Shown: one piece after another, positions 35,230 to 44,762 of the stretch
How positions within the stretch are numbered: position 1 is the stretch's first letter
Layout of the letters: every line of letters begins with the position of its first letter
Assembly (NCBI GenBank): GCA_964601915.1
Contig: CAZRPK010000001.1
Span: 17,810 to 81,809, forward strand
DNA from: GCA-002733465 sp964601915
GTDB taxonomy: Bacteria; Pseudomonadota; Gammaproteobacteria; Enterobacterales; Kangiellaceae
Direction of reading: 5' to 3'
DNA: 64,000 bases
The notes under the pieces: generated by a model
What the model saw: only the letters and a program-made list of their open reading frames with translations
Told to the model about the DNA's origin: nothing
Databases searched by the model: none
Position numbers and translations under genes: made by a program

Positions 35230-36438
35230 ATGAAGCAAAATTTATACATCAGCGAGTACGGTTTAGTCAATGCACTAGGTTGTGATAAAAACACAATATA
35301 TCAGCGGTTATTACAGGGTTCTCAATCGGGAATGCTAAAAGTTAATAATCTATTGGTCGATCATAATCCATTAGTAAATCATAGCATTTTTGTCGCAAAG
35401 GTTGATAAGGACTTAAAACCTTTAACAGACAAACCCACTCACCTTATAAGTCGCAATAACCAACTTGCATTGCTAGCGATTGATCAAATCCGAAGTGAAG
35501 TAAGCGATTTAAAAACTAAATTTGGTGCCAGCAGAATAGCGATAGTCGTTGGCACAAGTACCTCCGGAATTAGTGAGGGTGAGAAAGCTATGAGTGAGTT
35601 ATTAAAAAATGACAAATTTCCAGAATCCTATGATTATCGTCAGCAAGAAATTTTTAATTTGGCAGAATTTGTTGCAAACGAATTACAATTAACAGGTATA
35701 AGTTTAACTATATCCACCGCCTGCTCCTCAAGTGCTAAAGCCTTTAAGACGGCTAAGGAGTTAATTCAATCTGAAATGGCAGATGCTGCAATTGTAGGTG
35801 GCGTTGATAGTCTATGTGGAATGACGGTTAATGGCTTTCATTCACTCAATTCAACATCAAAAGCAATCTGCGTACCGTCGAGTGTTAATCGGGATGGTAT
35901 TAACATCGGTGAAGCGGCAGCCTTTGCCGTATTAAGAAAAGATCAAGGAAAAATATGTTTACTTGGCGTTGGCGAGTCAAGTGATGCACATCACATGTCC
36001 GCACCACATCCACAAGGTGAAGGAGCAATTATAGCCATGAAAAATGCTTTATCTGATGCGAGAGTTAAAGCTCAAGACGTAGATTATGTTAATTTACATG
36101 GTACCGCAACAGCTAAAAATGATGAAATGGAAGCGTTGGCAGTATCAAATATTTTTGGTTCTAAAACAGCCTGTAGCTCTTCAAAAGCAATGATAGGTCA
36201 TACATTAGGAGCTGCTGGAGCGACTGAAGTCGGCTTATGTTGGCTAATTCTTAACGAACAAAGTGACGATTATCCCCCACACATATGGGATAATATAAAA
36301 GATCCCAATATCCACCAGCTAAACTTAGTCGGAATTGGCTCTAAGCATGAAAAAATAATCAATCGATGCCTTTCAAACTCATTTGCTTTTGGTGGTAATA
36401 ACGTTAGTGTTTTAATTGGTTTGCCAGAGTCCGATTAA
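35230..36438 (+). CDS. apeO: Beta-ketoacyl-ACP synthase, ApeO-type
   Basis: 402 residues. Complete Cys-His-His site: Cys 165 in TISTACSSSAK, His in LHGTATAKND, His in MIGHTLGAAG. NSFAFGGNNVSVLIG closes the fold. In E. coli the ApeO ketosynthase pairs with the ApeC chain-length factor to extend the polyene. The chain-length factor here lies some 10 kb upstream in the same strand set. The gene begins the O-P-Q-R block, in the same order as E. coli. Confidence 0.9.
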   Translation: MKQNLYISEYGLVNALGCDKNTIYQRLLQGSQSGMLKVNNLLVDHNPLVNHSIFVAKVDKDLKPLTDKPTHLISRNNQLALLAIDQIRSEVSDLKTKFGASRIAIVVGTSTSGISEGEKAMSELLKNDKFPESYDYRQQEIFNLAEFVANELQLTGISLTISTACSSSAKAFKTAKELIQSEMADAAIVGGVDSLCGMTVNGFHSLNSTSKAICVPSSVNRDGINIGEAAAFAVLRKDQGKICLLGVGESSDAHHMSAPHPQGEGAIIAMKNALSDARVKAQDVDYVNLHGTATAKNDEMEALAVSNIFGSKTACSSSKAMIGHTLGAAGATEVGLCWLILNEQSDDYPPHIWDNIKDPNIHQLNLVGIGSKHEKIINRCLSNSFAFGGNNVSVLIGLPESD

Positions 36439-36493
36439 ATATTATTGTACTATGCCTTTGTTGTACGAATTCAAGAATGATAAAAAATACAGT

Positions 36494-36958
36494 ATGAAAA
36501 CAAACAAATATCCAATCGAACATATCGTTCCACATGATCATCCAATGATTCTCGTTGATGAATTATTAGAATATGATGAAATCAAAGGATTGTGTAAAGT
36601 GACTATCCACGATAAAAGCAACTTTTATTGCTCTAAAATACAAGGTGTTCCAAGTTATGTTGCCCTCGAATATATGGCTCAAACCATTGCCGCCTATGCT
36701 AATGCTAATAGAATAGATCAAAACCATGAAACGACTATCGGATTTTTAGTCAGTAGCCGAAAGTTTAAAGTTTTTACTCCCCAGTTTGATATAAATTCTG
36801 AGCTATTCATTGCGGTTGAACAACTTTATGTTGAAAATGGCGGGTTAGCGGCTTTTGATTGTAAAGTGGAACAAAATAATACGGTTATAGCTCAAGCAAA
36901 AATCAATATATTTCAGCCCAATGATCCCCAGTTATATTTAGCGGAGCCAAAAAAATGA
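36494..36958 (+). CDS. apeP: Hot-dog dehydratase, ApeP-type
   Basis: 154 residues from the ATG at 36494. Further upstream starts (ATG 36452, TTG 36416, which would overlap apeO) are open but give an N-terminal extension without homologous character; none has a strong RBS. YPIEHIVPHDHPMILVDELLEYD at the start and VPSYVALEYMAQTIAAYAN (about 57-75, with a Glu in place of the usual active-site residue) match the ApeP/FabZ-like family. It partners ApeI in dehydration. It overlaps the ketoreductase gene by four bases. Confidence 0.84.
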   Translation: MKTNKYPIEHIVPHDHPMILVDELLEYDEIKGLCKVTIHDKSNFYCSKIQGVPSYVALEYMAQTIAAYANANRIDQNHETTIGFLVSSRKFKVFTPQFDINSELFIAVEQLYVENGGLAAFDCKVEQNNTVIAQAKINIFQPNDPQLYLAEPKK

Positions 36959-37680
36959 ATAGAAAAATACTCGTAACTGGTGCCAGTAAAGGGATCGGTA
37001 ATGCAATTGCATTAAGACTTGCAGAAGATGGATTTAATATATGTGTTCATTATCGCTCAGGGTTAGATGAAGCTAAAAGTACAATCGAAAAGATTAAAGC
37101 GCTAGGACAAAGCGCCGATATGTTGCAATTTGATATTTCAGATAGAAATACAACAAAAGCGAAACTTGATAGTTATGTCGAACAGCATGGTGCCTTTTAT
37201 GGGGTTGTTTGCAATGCAGGTATTACGGCTGACACAGCATTTCCGGCTATGACCACCGAAGAATGGGACAGTGTGGTGCACACTAACTTAGATGGCTTTT
37301 ACAACGTTCTACACCCTTTGGTTATGCCAATGGTACAAGCTCGTATTGGAGGGCGAATAGTGACAATGGCATCAGTTTCGGGTATTACGGGAAATAGAGG
37401 TCAAGTTAATTATAGTGCATCAAAAGCGGGAATTATTGGCGCAAGCAAAGCGTTGTCTTTAGAATTGGCAAAACGAAAAATAACGGTCAACTGCGTTGCT
37501 CCCGGTTTAATTGATACCGGTATGACAGATGATTTACCAATAAAAGAAATTAAAAAGATGATCCCTTTAAATCGTATGGGGACGACTAGAGAAGTCGCTT
37601 CGGCCGTTAGTTTTTTAATGTCCGATGATGCAGGGTATGTTACACGTCAGGTAATATCAGTTAACGGTGGCATTGTATAA
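36955..37680 (+). CDS. apeQ: 3-ketoacyl-ACP reductase, ApeQ-type (FabG-like SDR)
   Basis: 241 residues. NADP-binding VTGASKGIGNAIALRL near residue 5, CNAGIT near 84, catalytic Ser in ASVSGITG and Tyr/Lys in NYSASKAG near 148, and a C-terminal VTRQVISVNGGI. It is a classical FabG length. It reduces the beta-keto group after each condensation. Overlap with apeP and a 41-base gap to the last ketosynthase place it in the apeOPQR block. Confidence 0.92.
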   Translation: MNRKILVTGASKGIGNAIALRLAEDGFNICVHYRSGLDEAKSTIEKIKALGQSADMLQFDISDRNTTKAKLDSYVEQHGAFYGVVCNAGITADTAFPAMTTEEWDSVVHTNLDGFYNVLHPLVMPMVQARIGGRIVTMASVSGITGNRGQVNYSASKAGIIGASKALSLELAKRKITVNCVAPGLIDTGMTDDLPIKEIKKMIPLNRMGTTREVASAVSFLMSDDAGYVTRQVISVNGGIV

Positions 37681-37721
37681 CCCTAATAAAGCAGAACGTG
37701 GAAAAGATATAGAGAACGATT

Positions 37722-39100
37722 ATGAAAAGAGTTGTTATTACAGGAATGTCAGCAATCACTGCTTTAGGTGATGATTGGAAAACTTTTAAGCAAGCACTTA
37801 TAAAGGGAGAAAACGCTGTTCAAATCATTGACGATTGGAAGAATATGGATGGACTCAATACGCAAATAGGCGCTCCAGTTACCCACTTTAAAAAACCCGC
37901 TCACTATAAAAGAAAAAAAATACGTTCGATGGGACGAGTTTCATTAATGGCAACTCGAGCAACAGAATTGGCATTAGAGGAAGCGGGGCTCTTAGAGTCT
38001 GATGTTTTAACTAATGGTGACACAGGAATTTCATACGGTTCATCTACAGGATCTACAGCACCATTAGGTGCGTTTGGCAATATGTTAACTAACGGTAATA
38101 TGAATGGTATTACCGCAACCAGTTATATCCAAATGATGTCACACACGACCCCAGTCAATGTTGGTGTATATTTTGAGCTTAAAGGCAGAGTTATTACAAC
38201 CAGCTCGGCATGTACCTCGGGATCTCAAGGCATTGGCTATGCCTATGAAGCAATAAAGTTTGGAAGGCAAAAGCTAATGGTCGCAGGAGGTGCAGAAGAA
38301 CTTTGTGTTACTGAAGCCGCTGTTTTTGATACTCTGTTTGCCACAAGCATAAAAAATGATTCACCAAAACTAACACCTAGACCATTTGATCGAGATAGAG
38401 ACGGTCTTGTTATTGGTGAAGGCGCTTGCACTTTAATTTTAGAAGAGCTTGAACATGCACAAAATAGAGGGGCAACCATCTTTGCAGAGATTGTTGGATT
38501 TGGTTGTAACTCAGATGGCAAGCATGTCACGCAACCCACAGCTGAAACCATGCAAAAAGCAATGGAGCTAGCATTAACAGATGCTGCTCTACCAGCAAAA
38601 AGTATTGGGTACGTCAATGCGCATGGTACAGCAACCGAGCGCGGTGATACTGCAGAGAGCAATGCCACATTTAATGCCTTGGGCAAGGTTCCCTTTAGTT
38701 CATTGAAGAGTTATTTGGGACACACTCTTGGCGCTTGTGGAAGTATTGAAGCATGGGCAACAATAAACATGATGAATGAAAACTGGTATGCCCCGACGAT
38801 TAACCTTGATAACGTTGATCCCGAATGCGGTGACTTGGACTATATTGTCGGAAAACCTAGAGAAATAGAAAACGATTATGTAATGAGTAATAATTTTGCA
38901 TTTGGCGGNNNNNNNNNNNNNNNNNNNNNNNNNNNNNNNNNNNNNNNNNNNNNNNNNNNNNNNNNNNNNNNNNNNNNNNNNNNNNNNNNNNNNNNNNNNN
39001 NNNNNNNNAACCTAGAGAAATAGAAAACGATTATGTAATGAGTAATAATTTTGCATTTGGCGGTATAAATACTTCTTTAATATTTAAACGTTGGATTTAA
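37722..39100 (+). CDS. apeR: Beta-ketoacyl-ACP synthase, ApeR-type (interrupted by scaffold gap)
   Basis: As drawn the gene runs into 100 N. The 55 bases 38854-38908 repeat at 39009-39063; collapsing that overlap joins base 38908 to 39064 in frame and gives 407 residues ending in FGGINTSLIFKRWI and TAA at 39098-39100, the normal ketosynthase C-terminus. Cys 164 in SSACTSGSQG, His in AHGTATERGD and His in LGHTLGACGS form a complete active site. In E. coli ApeR is the second, homodimeric ketosynthase, probably for the first condensation on the aryl starter. The gene is intact, not a pseudogene. Confidence 0.9.
38909..39008. other. Scaffold gap (100 N) inside apeR
   Basis: Flanked by identical 55-base sequences (38854-38908 and 39009-39063). 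The 155-base insertion is not a multiple of three and so breaks the reading frame artificially. Confidence 0.95.
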
Positions 39101-39215
39101 AACTAAGAGTAAATTACTACAAATTTTAGTACCTTTTTTTTGCTAAATCTTATGAAAACGTAAAGAAAAAAATCAAATAAATAGCGCTCAACGAGTATTG
39201 AATGCTTTTAATTTA

Positions 39216-40454
39216 TTAACTATTACAGATATCCGCTAAAGCGTTAAGGCGTCGTAACGGCTTTGCTACATAGGGATTTTTATCATCCCACGCATATCCA
39301 GCCAAAATCGAACATATCATTTCTCTGACTCCCTTTTCAGAGTTTTTGTAGAAAATAACATCTTGCAATCGACCATCATACCAAGCCTCAACAAAAACTC
39401 TAAAAGTATCAACACCTTTCATCAGTGGGTCTGAGTATTCTGTTTTCCAACACACATCTTCACCAGAATTTTGCCTAATTAATGCCGATGCAGCTAAACT
39501 TGCAGACTTAAATGCAATGGTAACACCTGAGGAAAAAACAGGATCTAAGAACTCTCCTGCATTTCCAAGAAGGGCAAAGTGTTTACCGTAAAGTGTTTTA
39601 ACATTAGCGGAATAGCCTTTGATTTCCTGTACTTCGTTGATTATTTTTGCATTATTTAATAACTTTTTGAGACCCGCCTCTTGCGCCCAGAAAGATTCAA
39701 GTTTAACTTTTGAATCGCCAGGCACTTTATCTAATATTTCAGGTTCTGCAACAACGCCCAAAGAGCAAGTGCCGTCAGAAAAGGGTATAAGCCAATACCA
39801 AATTTCTTTGTTAGAAGGATGCACGCTAATTAGTATTTTATTACGGTCAAAATTCTTTAACTCGATATTGTCTTGAATATGGCAAAAAATAGACTTTCTT
39901 ACAGGAAAATTAGAAGGTGTTTCTAAATCTAATAATCGAGGTAAAACCCTTCCAAAACCACTTGCATCCAATAAAAATTTGCATTTAACTTTATAATGCT
40001 TCCCAGCCTCGTCAATGATCTCAACAGCACAACCATCTTCTTGCTCGTCAATTTGGATAACTTGCTGTTGATAACGAATATCAACGCCTTGCTCGGATGC
40101 GCAATCGGCTAGCCTTTTATCAAATTCCGCACGTTTAACTTGATAAGTCGTTCCAGGCCCACCAGTAAATTTTTTCTCAAAATCAAACTCACTATATTTT
40201 TCCCCTTTTCGAAATGCTGCACCATTTTTGAATTGATAACAAGCATCATTGACAACTTCAAGCATGCCAGCTTCTTCCAAATAAACCATAGATTGTGGTA
40301 GAAGACTTTCGCCGATAGAAAAACGAGGAAATTTCTGCTTTTCTACCACCAAAACATTCATCCCCGCACGCTTGAGTAAAGTAGAAACAAGGCTTCCTGA
40401 AGGACCGGCTCCAATAACTAAAACATCTATTAATTCATAATTCTCATTTGTCAT
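39216..40454 (-). CDS. FAD-dependent halogenase-like oxidoreductase
   Basis: 412 residues from ATG 40454, which has TGGA nine bases upstream; two further in-frame starts (40475, 40505) lack this. FAD-binding VLVIGAGPSGSLVSTLLKRAG near residue 12 and FPRFSIGESLLPQS near 40 are typical of flavin-dependent halogenases and geranylgeranyl-reductase-like enzymes. The halogenase signature WxWxIP is present as WYWLIP near 215. GNAGEFLDPVFSSGV near 290 is the second FAD block. Such proteins are common in APE and flexirubin loci, where halogenation of the aryl head occurs in some products. Whether this one halogenates or hydroxylates cannot be told. It converges with apeR, 115 bases apart. Confidence 0.85.
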   Translation of the reverse strand: MTNENYELIDVLVIGAGPSGSLVSTLLKRAGMNVLVVEKQKFPRFSIGESLLPQSMVYLEEAGMLEVVNDACYQFKNGAAFRKGEKYSEFDFEKKFTGGPGTTYQVKRAEFDKRLADCASEQGVDIRYQQQVIQIDEQEDGCAVEIIDEAGKHYKVKCKFLLDASGFGRVLPRLLDLETPSNFPVRKSIFCHIQDNIELKNFDRNKILISVHPSNKEIWYWLIPFSDGTCSLGVVAEPEILDKVPGDSKVKLESFWAQEAGLKKLLNNAKIINEVQEIKGYSANVKTLYGKHFALLGNAGEFLDPVFSSGVTIAFKSASLAASALIRQNSGEDVCWKTEYSDPLMKGVDTFRVFVEAWYDGRLQDVIFYKNSEKGVREMICSILAGYAWDDKNPYVAKPLRRLNALADICNS

Positions 40455-40524
40455 TAATTTTTTTCCATCAGCCATTATGCTATACAAGAACCGTGACCTG
40501 GTCAAACTTTTTGATACAACCTAG

Positions 40525-41411
40525 TTAAGCAACTTTTCTTAATTCCAAATTATCTCTTTCAAATTTATTTGGACTTTTATAATCCAAATAGGAATGCATT
40601 CTAGTACTGTTATAAAACATCGAAATATATTCCAATATGTCTTGATGTGCTTCATATCGAGTTTGATAATGACGCCAATGCACTCTCTCTTGTTTCAACG
40701 TTCCGAAAAAGCTTTACTAGCGTATTGAGAACCGCGATCTGAATGGTGAATTAAGCCCGCTTCAGGTTATCTTTGCCAAATTGCCGTTTGTAATGCATCG
40801 CAAACTAAACTGGCTTTCATTCGGGAACTCATGCTCCAACCAACCACTTTACGCGAGTACAAATCAATCACCACCGCTAAGTATAGCCAGCCTTCCTGAG
40901 TCCAGATAGACGTGATGTCAGACGCATAGACGGGATCGCCTCGTTCAACTTTAAATTCTAGATTTAACAGGTTATCAAATAGCGGTAATTTATTAGCAAT
41001 TCTCGGTGAAAATAATTTCTTTTAATAATCAATGGGTTAAAATAACATTTCTGGAATGTTTTCGCACTATTTTTTATATGTAATTATTATTAATCAATAT
41101 GTTACGAGCGTTTTTACCAAGAACTGCTGTAATTTATGATTGCTATTTGTCGTCACTTTAAACTTTCTCTTATGCCTGACTTCAACTTTCGCCTTTTTCA
41201 TTAGCGTTGCGGCTTTTCTACGGCCGATAGGATAACTAAGAGCATTCATCGATTTTCTTACTCGTCGACAATCGTATGTATAATCACTATCGATGACTAT
41301 ATTTTTAACACATTCAAGTATTTCTTCATGTAACGGATCGCCAAGCTTATTAGCTTGGCGTTTCTGAAAACTATAATATCCGCTACGGTTAACTCCCAAA
41401 ACTCGGCACAT
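40525..41411 (-). pseudogene. IS3-family OrfB transposase remnant
   Basis: The N-terminal part MCRVLGVNRSGYYSFQKRQ with IGRRKAATLMKKA and RHKRKFKVTT is the IS3 OrfB HTH_21 region (41094-41411). It then drifts into a short unrelated tail and stop. The rve integrase core continues in pieces downstream to about 40525, with one in-frame stop, a deletion and frameshifts. The first catalytic Asp region (SDITSIW) is still readable, while the block between KAF and the last glutamate region is lost. Confidence 0.85.
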
Positions 41412-41458
41412 TAAGCCGATTGGCCAGATCTTCTTATGTTGGGCTATAAACCAATATT

Positions 41459-41740
41459 TTACTTTGTTTCTTTGGCAAAGAAGACCGTCGCTTTTTTTAA
41501 AATTTCCCTCTCCATTTTTAGCTGTTTATTTTCCAGCCTCAAACTACGAAGTTCTTCTTGTTCAGGTGTTAGCTTACCGTTCCCTCGAAATGCTTGCCCC
41601 TCATCTTCCTTCTGATACTCTTTAACCCAACGTCCCATTAAATTGGGATTAATCTCTAAATTACGTGAAGCGGCGGCTCGGCTGTAACCTTGCTCTAAAA
41701 ACACTTTGGAAAAATACAGCGTAAAACGGTATAGTTGCAC
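41459..41740 (-). CDS. IS3-family OrfA, transposase helix-turn-helix subunit
   Basis: 93 residues, about the normal OrfA length. It has an HTH region, GYSRAAASRNLEINPNLMGRWVKEYQ, and the C-terminal coiled coil ending EREILKKATVFFAKE, the classic IS3 OrfA ending. It is intact as a frame, but its partner OrfB is destroyed, so it is probably silent. Its upstream end lies only about 35 bases before the metG start on the other strand. Confidence 0.88.
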   Translation of the reverse strand: MQLYRFTLYFSKVFLEQGYSRAAASRNLEINPNLMGRWVKEYQKEDEGQAFRGNGKLTPEQEELRSLRLENKQLKMEREILKKATVFFAKETK

Positions 41741-41774
41741 CCTATTGAACCCTTGTCATACCAAAAGCTAAAAT

Positions 41775-43826
41775 ATGTCCGAAAAACCAAGAAAAATCCT
41801 CGTTACTAGTGCTCTCCCATACGCCAATGGTCCTATCCATATCGGTCACATGTTGGAATATGTACAAACTGATATTTGGGCAAGGTTTCAGCGCCTTATA
41901 GGCAATGAATGTTATTACGTTTGCGCCGATGATACGCATGGCACACCGATCATGCTTAGTGCACAAAAGCAAGGAATTACACCTGAGGAATTGATTGCTA
42001 AAAGCCACGATAGCCATGCTAAAGATTTCGATGCTTTTCATATCGCCTTTGATAATTTTCACTCAACTCATAGCAAAGAAAACAAACAATTCACCGAGAG
42101 CATCTATTTAGCCCTTAAAGAAAAAGGGCATATTGTAAGAAGAACCATAGACCAACTTTTTGACCCTGAAAAAGAGATGTTCCTTCCAGATCGTTTTGTA
42201 AAAGGCGAATGTCCAAAATGTGGCTCAGAAGATCAATATGGTGATAATTGTGATGTTTGTAGTGCCACTTACAGTCCTACCGAATTGAAAAATCCAGTTT
42301 CTGCGGTTTCTGGTTCGACTCCGGTACTCAAAAAATCCGATCACTTTTTTGTTAAATTGCAAAACTTTGAATCCATACTTAAAGATTGGTTAAAAACTGG
42401 CGTTAGCAAACAAATTTCAAACAAGCTAGACGAATGGCTCTCTATCGGGCTTCAAGAATGGGATATCTCTCGTGACGCGCCCTACTTTGGTTATGAAATT
42501 CCAGGCGAACCTGGTAAATATTTTTACGTTTGGCTAGATGCACCAATTGGTTATATGGCGAGTTTTAAAAATCTATGTGATCGAACTGATGGTTTAAATT
42601 TTGATGCGTTTTGGAAAAAAAATTCAGCGGCTGAACTCTATCACTTTATTGGAAAAGACATTATTAATTTCCATTGCTTGTTTTGGCCATCATGTTTAAG
42701 CGCTGCCGATTATAGGACGCCGACGGCTGTTTTTGCCCATGGTTTTTTAACCGTTAACGGAACTAAAATGTCTAAATCGAAAGGGACTTTTATTAAAGCT
42801 TCGACTTACCTCGAACATTTAGATGCTGAATATTTGCGCTATTATTTCTCGGCAAAATTATCCAGTAAAGTAGACGACTTTGATTTAAATTTAGAAGATT
42901 TTGTTCAGAGAGTCAATTCTGATTTAGTCAATAAATATATCAACATTGCTAGTCGCTGTGCAAAGCTAGTACAAAAGACTGGCGGTAAACTGCATTCACA
43001 AATTGGCGACACAGAATTATTAAAACTCTTTCAGGATGAAGCTAATGTTATACAAGATCATTATGAAAACCGTGAATTTGGTAAAGCCAGCAAAGCGATT
43101 ATAGCGTTAGCAGATAAAGCGAATGTCTATATTGATGAAAAAGCACCTTGGACACTTGCCAAAAATGAAGAGACCGCCGATGAAGCTTTATTAGTTTGTT
43201 CTATGGGAATTAACTTATTTAGAATTCTTAGCGTTTATCTAAAACCTGTTTTACCTAAACTGATTGAAGAAATTGAAGTGTTTTTAAATGCAGGAGAGTT
43301 AACTTGGCAGTCAATTGGCGTTCCATTAACTAACCATTGTCTTAATCCGTTTAAGCCTCTAATGAAACGTATCGATTTGAAAAAAGTTGAAGCGATGGTT
43401 GCATCTTCAGTTGAAGCTAGTGCGCCTGTAAAACCTAAGAAAGAAAATAAAAAGAATAAAAATACTGATGATTCTGTAATAAAGCCTGAAATTCAATTTG
43501 AAGATTTTGATAAAATTGATTTGAGACTAGCAACTATTATTTCCGCCGAACACGTTGAAGGTGCGGATAAACTACTAAAATTAACATTAGACATTGGTAC
43601 TCAACAAAAACAAGTTTTCGCGGGTATTAAAAGTGCCTATGCTCCCGAAGATTTAGTGGGTAAGTTAACTGTTATGGTTGCCAATCTAGCCCCCAGAAAA
43701 ATGCGATTTGGAATGTCAGAAGGAATGGTTTTGGCTGCAGGGTCTGGAGGTGAGGATTTGTGGATATTAAATCCAGATGAAAGCCGTCCTGGAAAAAATG
43801 CAAAAGCGGGAATGCGAGTAAAATAA
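41775..43826 (+). CDS. metG: Methionyl-tRNA synthetase
   Basis: 683 residues, class I synthetase. HIGH-type motif in NGPIHIGHMLEYVQTDIWARFQ near residue 18. Zinc knuckle CPKCGSEDQYGDNCDVC near 144. KMSKSKGTF near 333. The C-terminal OB-fold tRNA-binding domain (about 575-683) has FDKIDLRLATIISAEHVEGADKL and a Lys-rich linker before it. All parts are intact. The decayed IS lies immediately upstream, so part of the metG promoter or leader may be IS-derived. metG next to an rnf operon is the usual gammaproteobacterial order. Confidence 0.97.
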   Translation: MSEKPRKILVTSALPYANGPIHIGHMLEYVQTDIWARFQRLIGNECYYVCADDTHGTPIMLSAQKQGITPEELIAKSHDSHAKDFDAFHIAFDNFHSTHSKENKQFTESIYLALKEKGHIVRRTIDQLFDPEKEMFLPDRFVKGECPKCGSEDQYGDNCDVCSATYSPTELKNPVSAVSGSTPVLKKSDHFFVKLQNFESILKDWLKTGVSKQISNKLDEWLSIGLQEWDISRDAPYFGYEIPGEPGKYFYVWLDAPIGYMASFKNLCDRTDGLNFDAFWKKNSAAELYHFIGKDIINFHCLFWPSCLSAADYRTPTAVFAHGFLTVNGTKMSKSKGTFIKASTYLEHLDAEYLRYYFSAKLSSKVDDFDLNLEDFVQRVNSDLVNKYINIASRCAKLVQKTGGKLHSQIGDTELLKLFQDEANVIQDHYENREFGKASKAIIALADKANVYIDEKAPWTLAKNEETADEALLVCSMGINLFRILSVYLKPVLPKLIEEIEVFLNAGELTWQSIGVPLTNHCLNPFKPLMKRIDLKKVEAMVASSVEASAPVKPKKENKKNKNTDDSVIKPEIQFEDFDKIDLRLATIISAEHVEGADKLLKLTLDIGTQQKQVFAGIKSAYAPEDLVGKLTVMVANLAPRKMRFGMSEGMVLAAGSGGEDLWILNPDESRPGKNAKAGMRVK

Positions 43827-43851
43827 TCTAAAGCGGTGGAGTATTGGCAAT

Positions 43852-44762
43852 TTATTCACACAATTTTTGTTCTAAAACCTTTAACTCATAAAACTCTTTA
43901 GGAACATCAAGATCAATATTCTCATTGTAACCTAATTTTAATCGCTCCTTTTGCCATTATTGTTTCAATTTTTTTAACAATTTATGGTATTTTATTCGTC
44001 TATCATCCGTTAAATTTTGACCGGTTTGAATGATTTTTTCAGGTTCTAAGTCTGGGAATATATAATTAATTAAATTTTGATAAACCATAGAGGTTAAGAT
44101 TAATTCCTCAATATTCGCATTATGATCCATTTTTGAACTATCGACTTGCTTTCTTAAAAAATCGTTCTCATAATCATAAGCAATAGACAGCTCGGTAAAT
44201 GCACCTAAGTTCCCATGATAAGCAGCTTTTTTTAACCAACCTATTGATTTCTTCATCATAGTTTGATCATATTGTTTTTCTTTATAATTAATTTTTGGTG
44301 TTTCTGGAGCCTTTACAAAACGTGACTGAAAATTATCAAACCGTGCATTCCATCGATAATTAAGACCAAGTATTAACATTGCACGATTATTATTAGTATT
44401 TGACAAATCAAGTAACTCTTGTTCATCAAGATAGTTAACATAATCGACCTTACCATAACCGAAATAATTTATTACCCAGTTTTGTACTATATTTTGTCTG
44501 CTATCCTTTAAAAATTGACTATCAGAAATACATGACTGTTTAATACTTTCTAAACTGTCTTTATTTATAAACAAATCTACTGGTTCGCTCCCCTATGAGT
44601 TAAGCTTATTAGCAATAACTTCTTTAACCTTATAATTATTTCTTATGGGCTGTTTAAATGTAGAAAGCGACTCTATAATTGTATGGTTCTCATTTCCATA
44701 AAAGTAATCACATCCAAAATATTGAATAAAAATCAACAATATTAATCTCAGAACCTCTGCAT
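43852..44762 (-). pseudogene. Broken Sel1-like lipoprotein gene
   Basis: The longest open piece (43957-44574, TTG start) has a Sel1-like signature, MKKSIGWLKKAAYHGNLGAFTELSIAY. The same frame continues upstream past an amber stop (44593-44595) for another 55 codons, reading LRLILLIFIQYFGCDYF, a lipoprotein signal. It also continues downstream past the TAA at 43957 for about 34 codons of normal-looking sequence (ENIDLDVPKEFYELKVLEQ) to a stop at 43852. The only good ATG for the signal (44762) is one frame off. Two stops plus a frameshift show decay, unless these are sequencing errors. Confidence 0.65.

Larger units (their letters stand above)
40512..41758 (-). mobile_element. Decayed IS3-family insertion sequence
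   Basis: About 1.25 kb, the size of IS3-group elements. OrfA is open at 41459-41740 and OrfB begins at 41094-41411. The catalytic core (about 40550-41030) is still readable on the minus strand (GDPVYASDITSIW, VVIDLYSRKVVGWSMS, IHHSDRGSQYASKAF, ERVHWRHYQTRYEAHQDI) but carries a stop after AIWQR, a deletion of about 40 codons after KAF, and a frameshift. Both outer ends begin TGA (TGATAC at 40512; TGACAAGG reading in from 41758). No target duplication is evident. It is not mobile by itself. Confidence 0.85.

Noticed and set aside
37722..39023. ApeR as a frameshifted pseudogene
   Set aside because: The apparent break comes from 155 artificial bases; without them the C-terminus is normal.
39101..39215. 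An intrinsic terminator after apeR
   Set aside because: There is a T8 run near 39132, but the stem before it is only about five weak base pairs.
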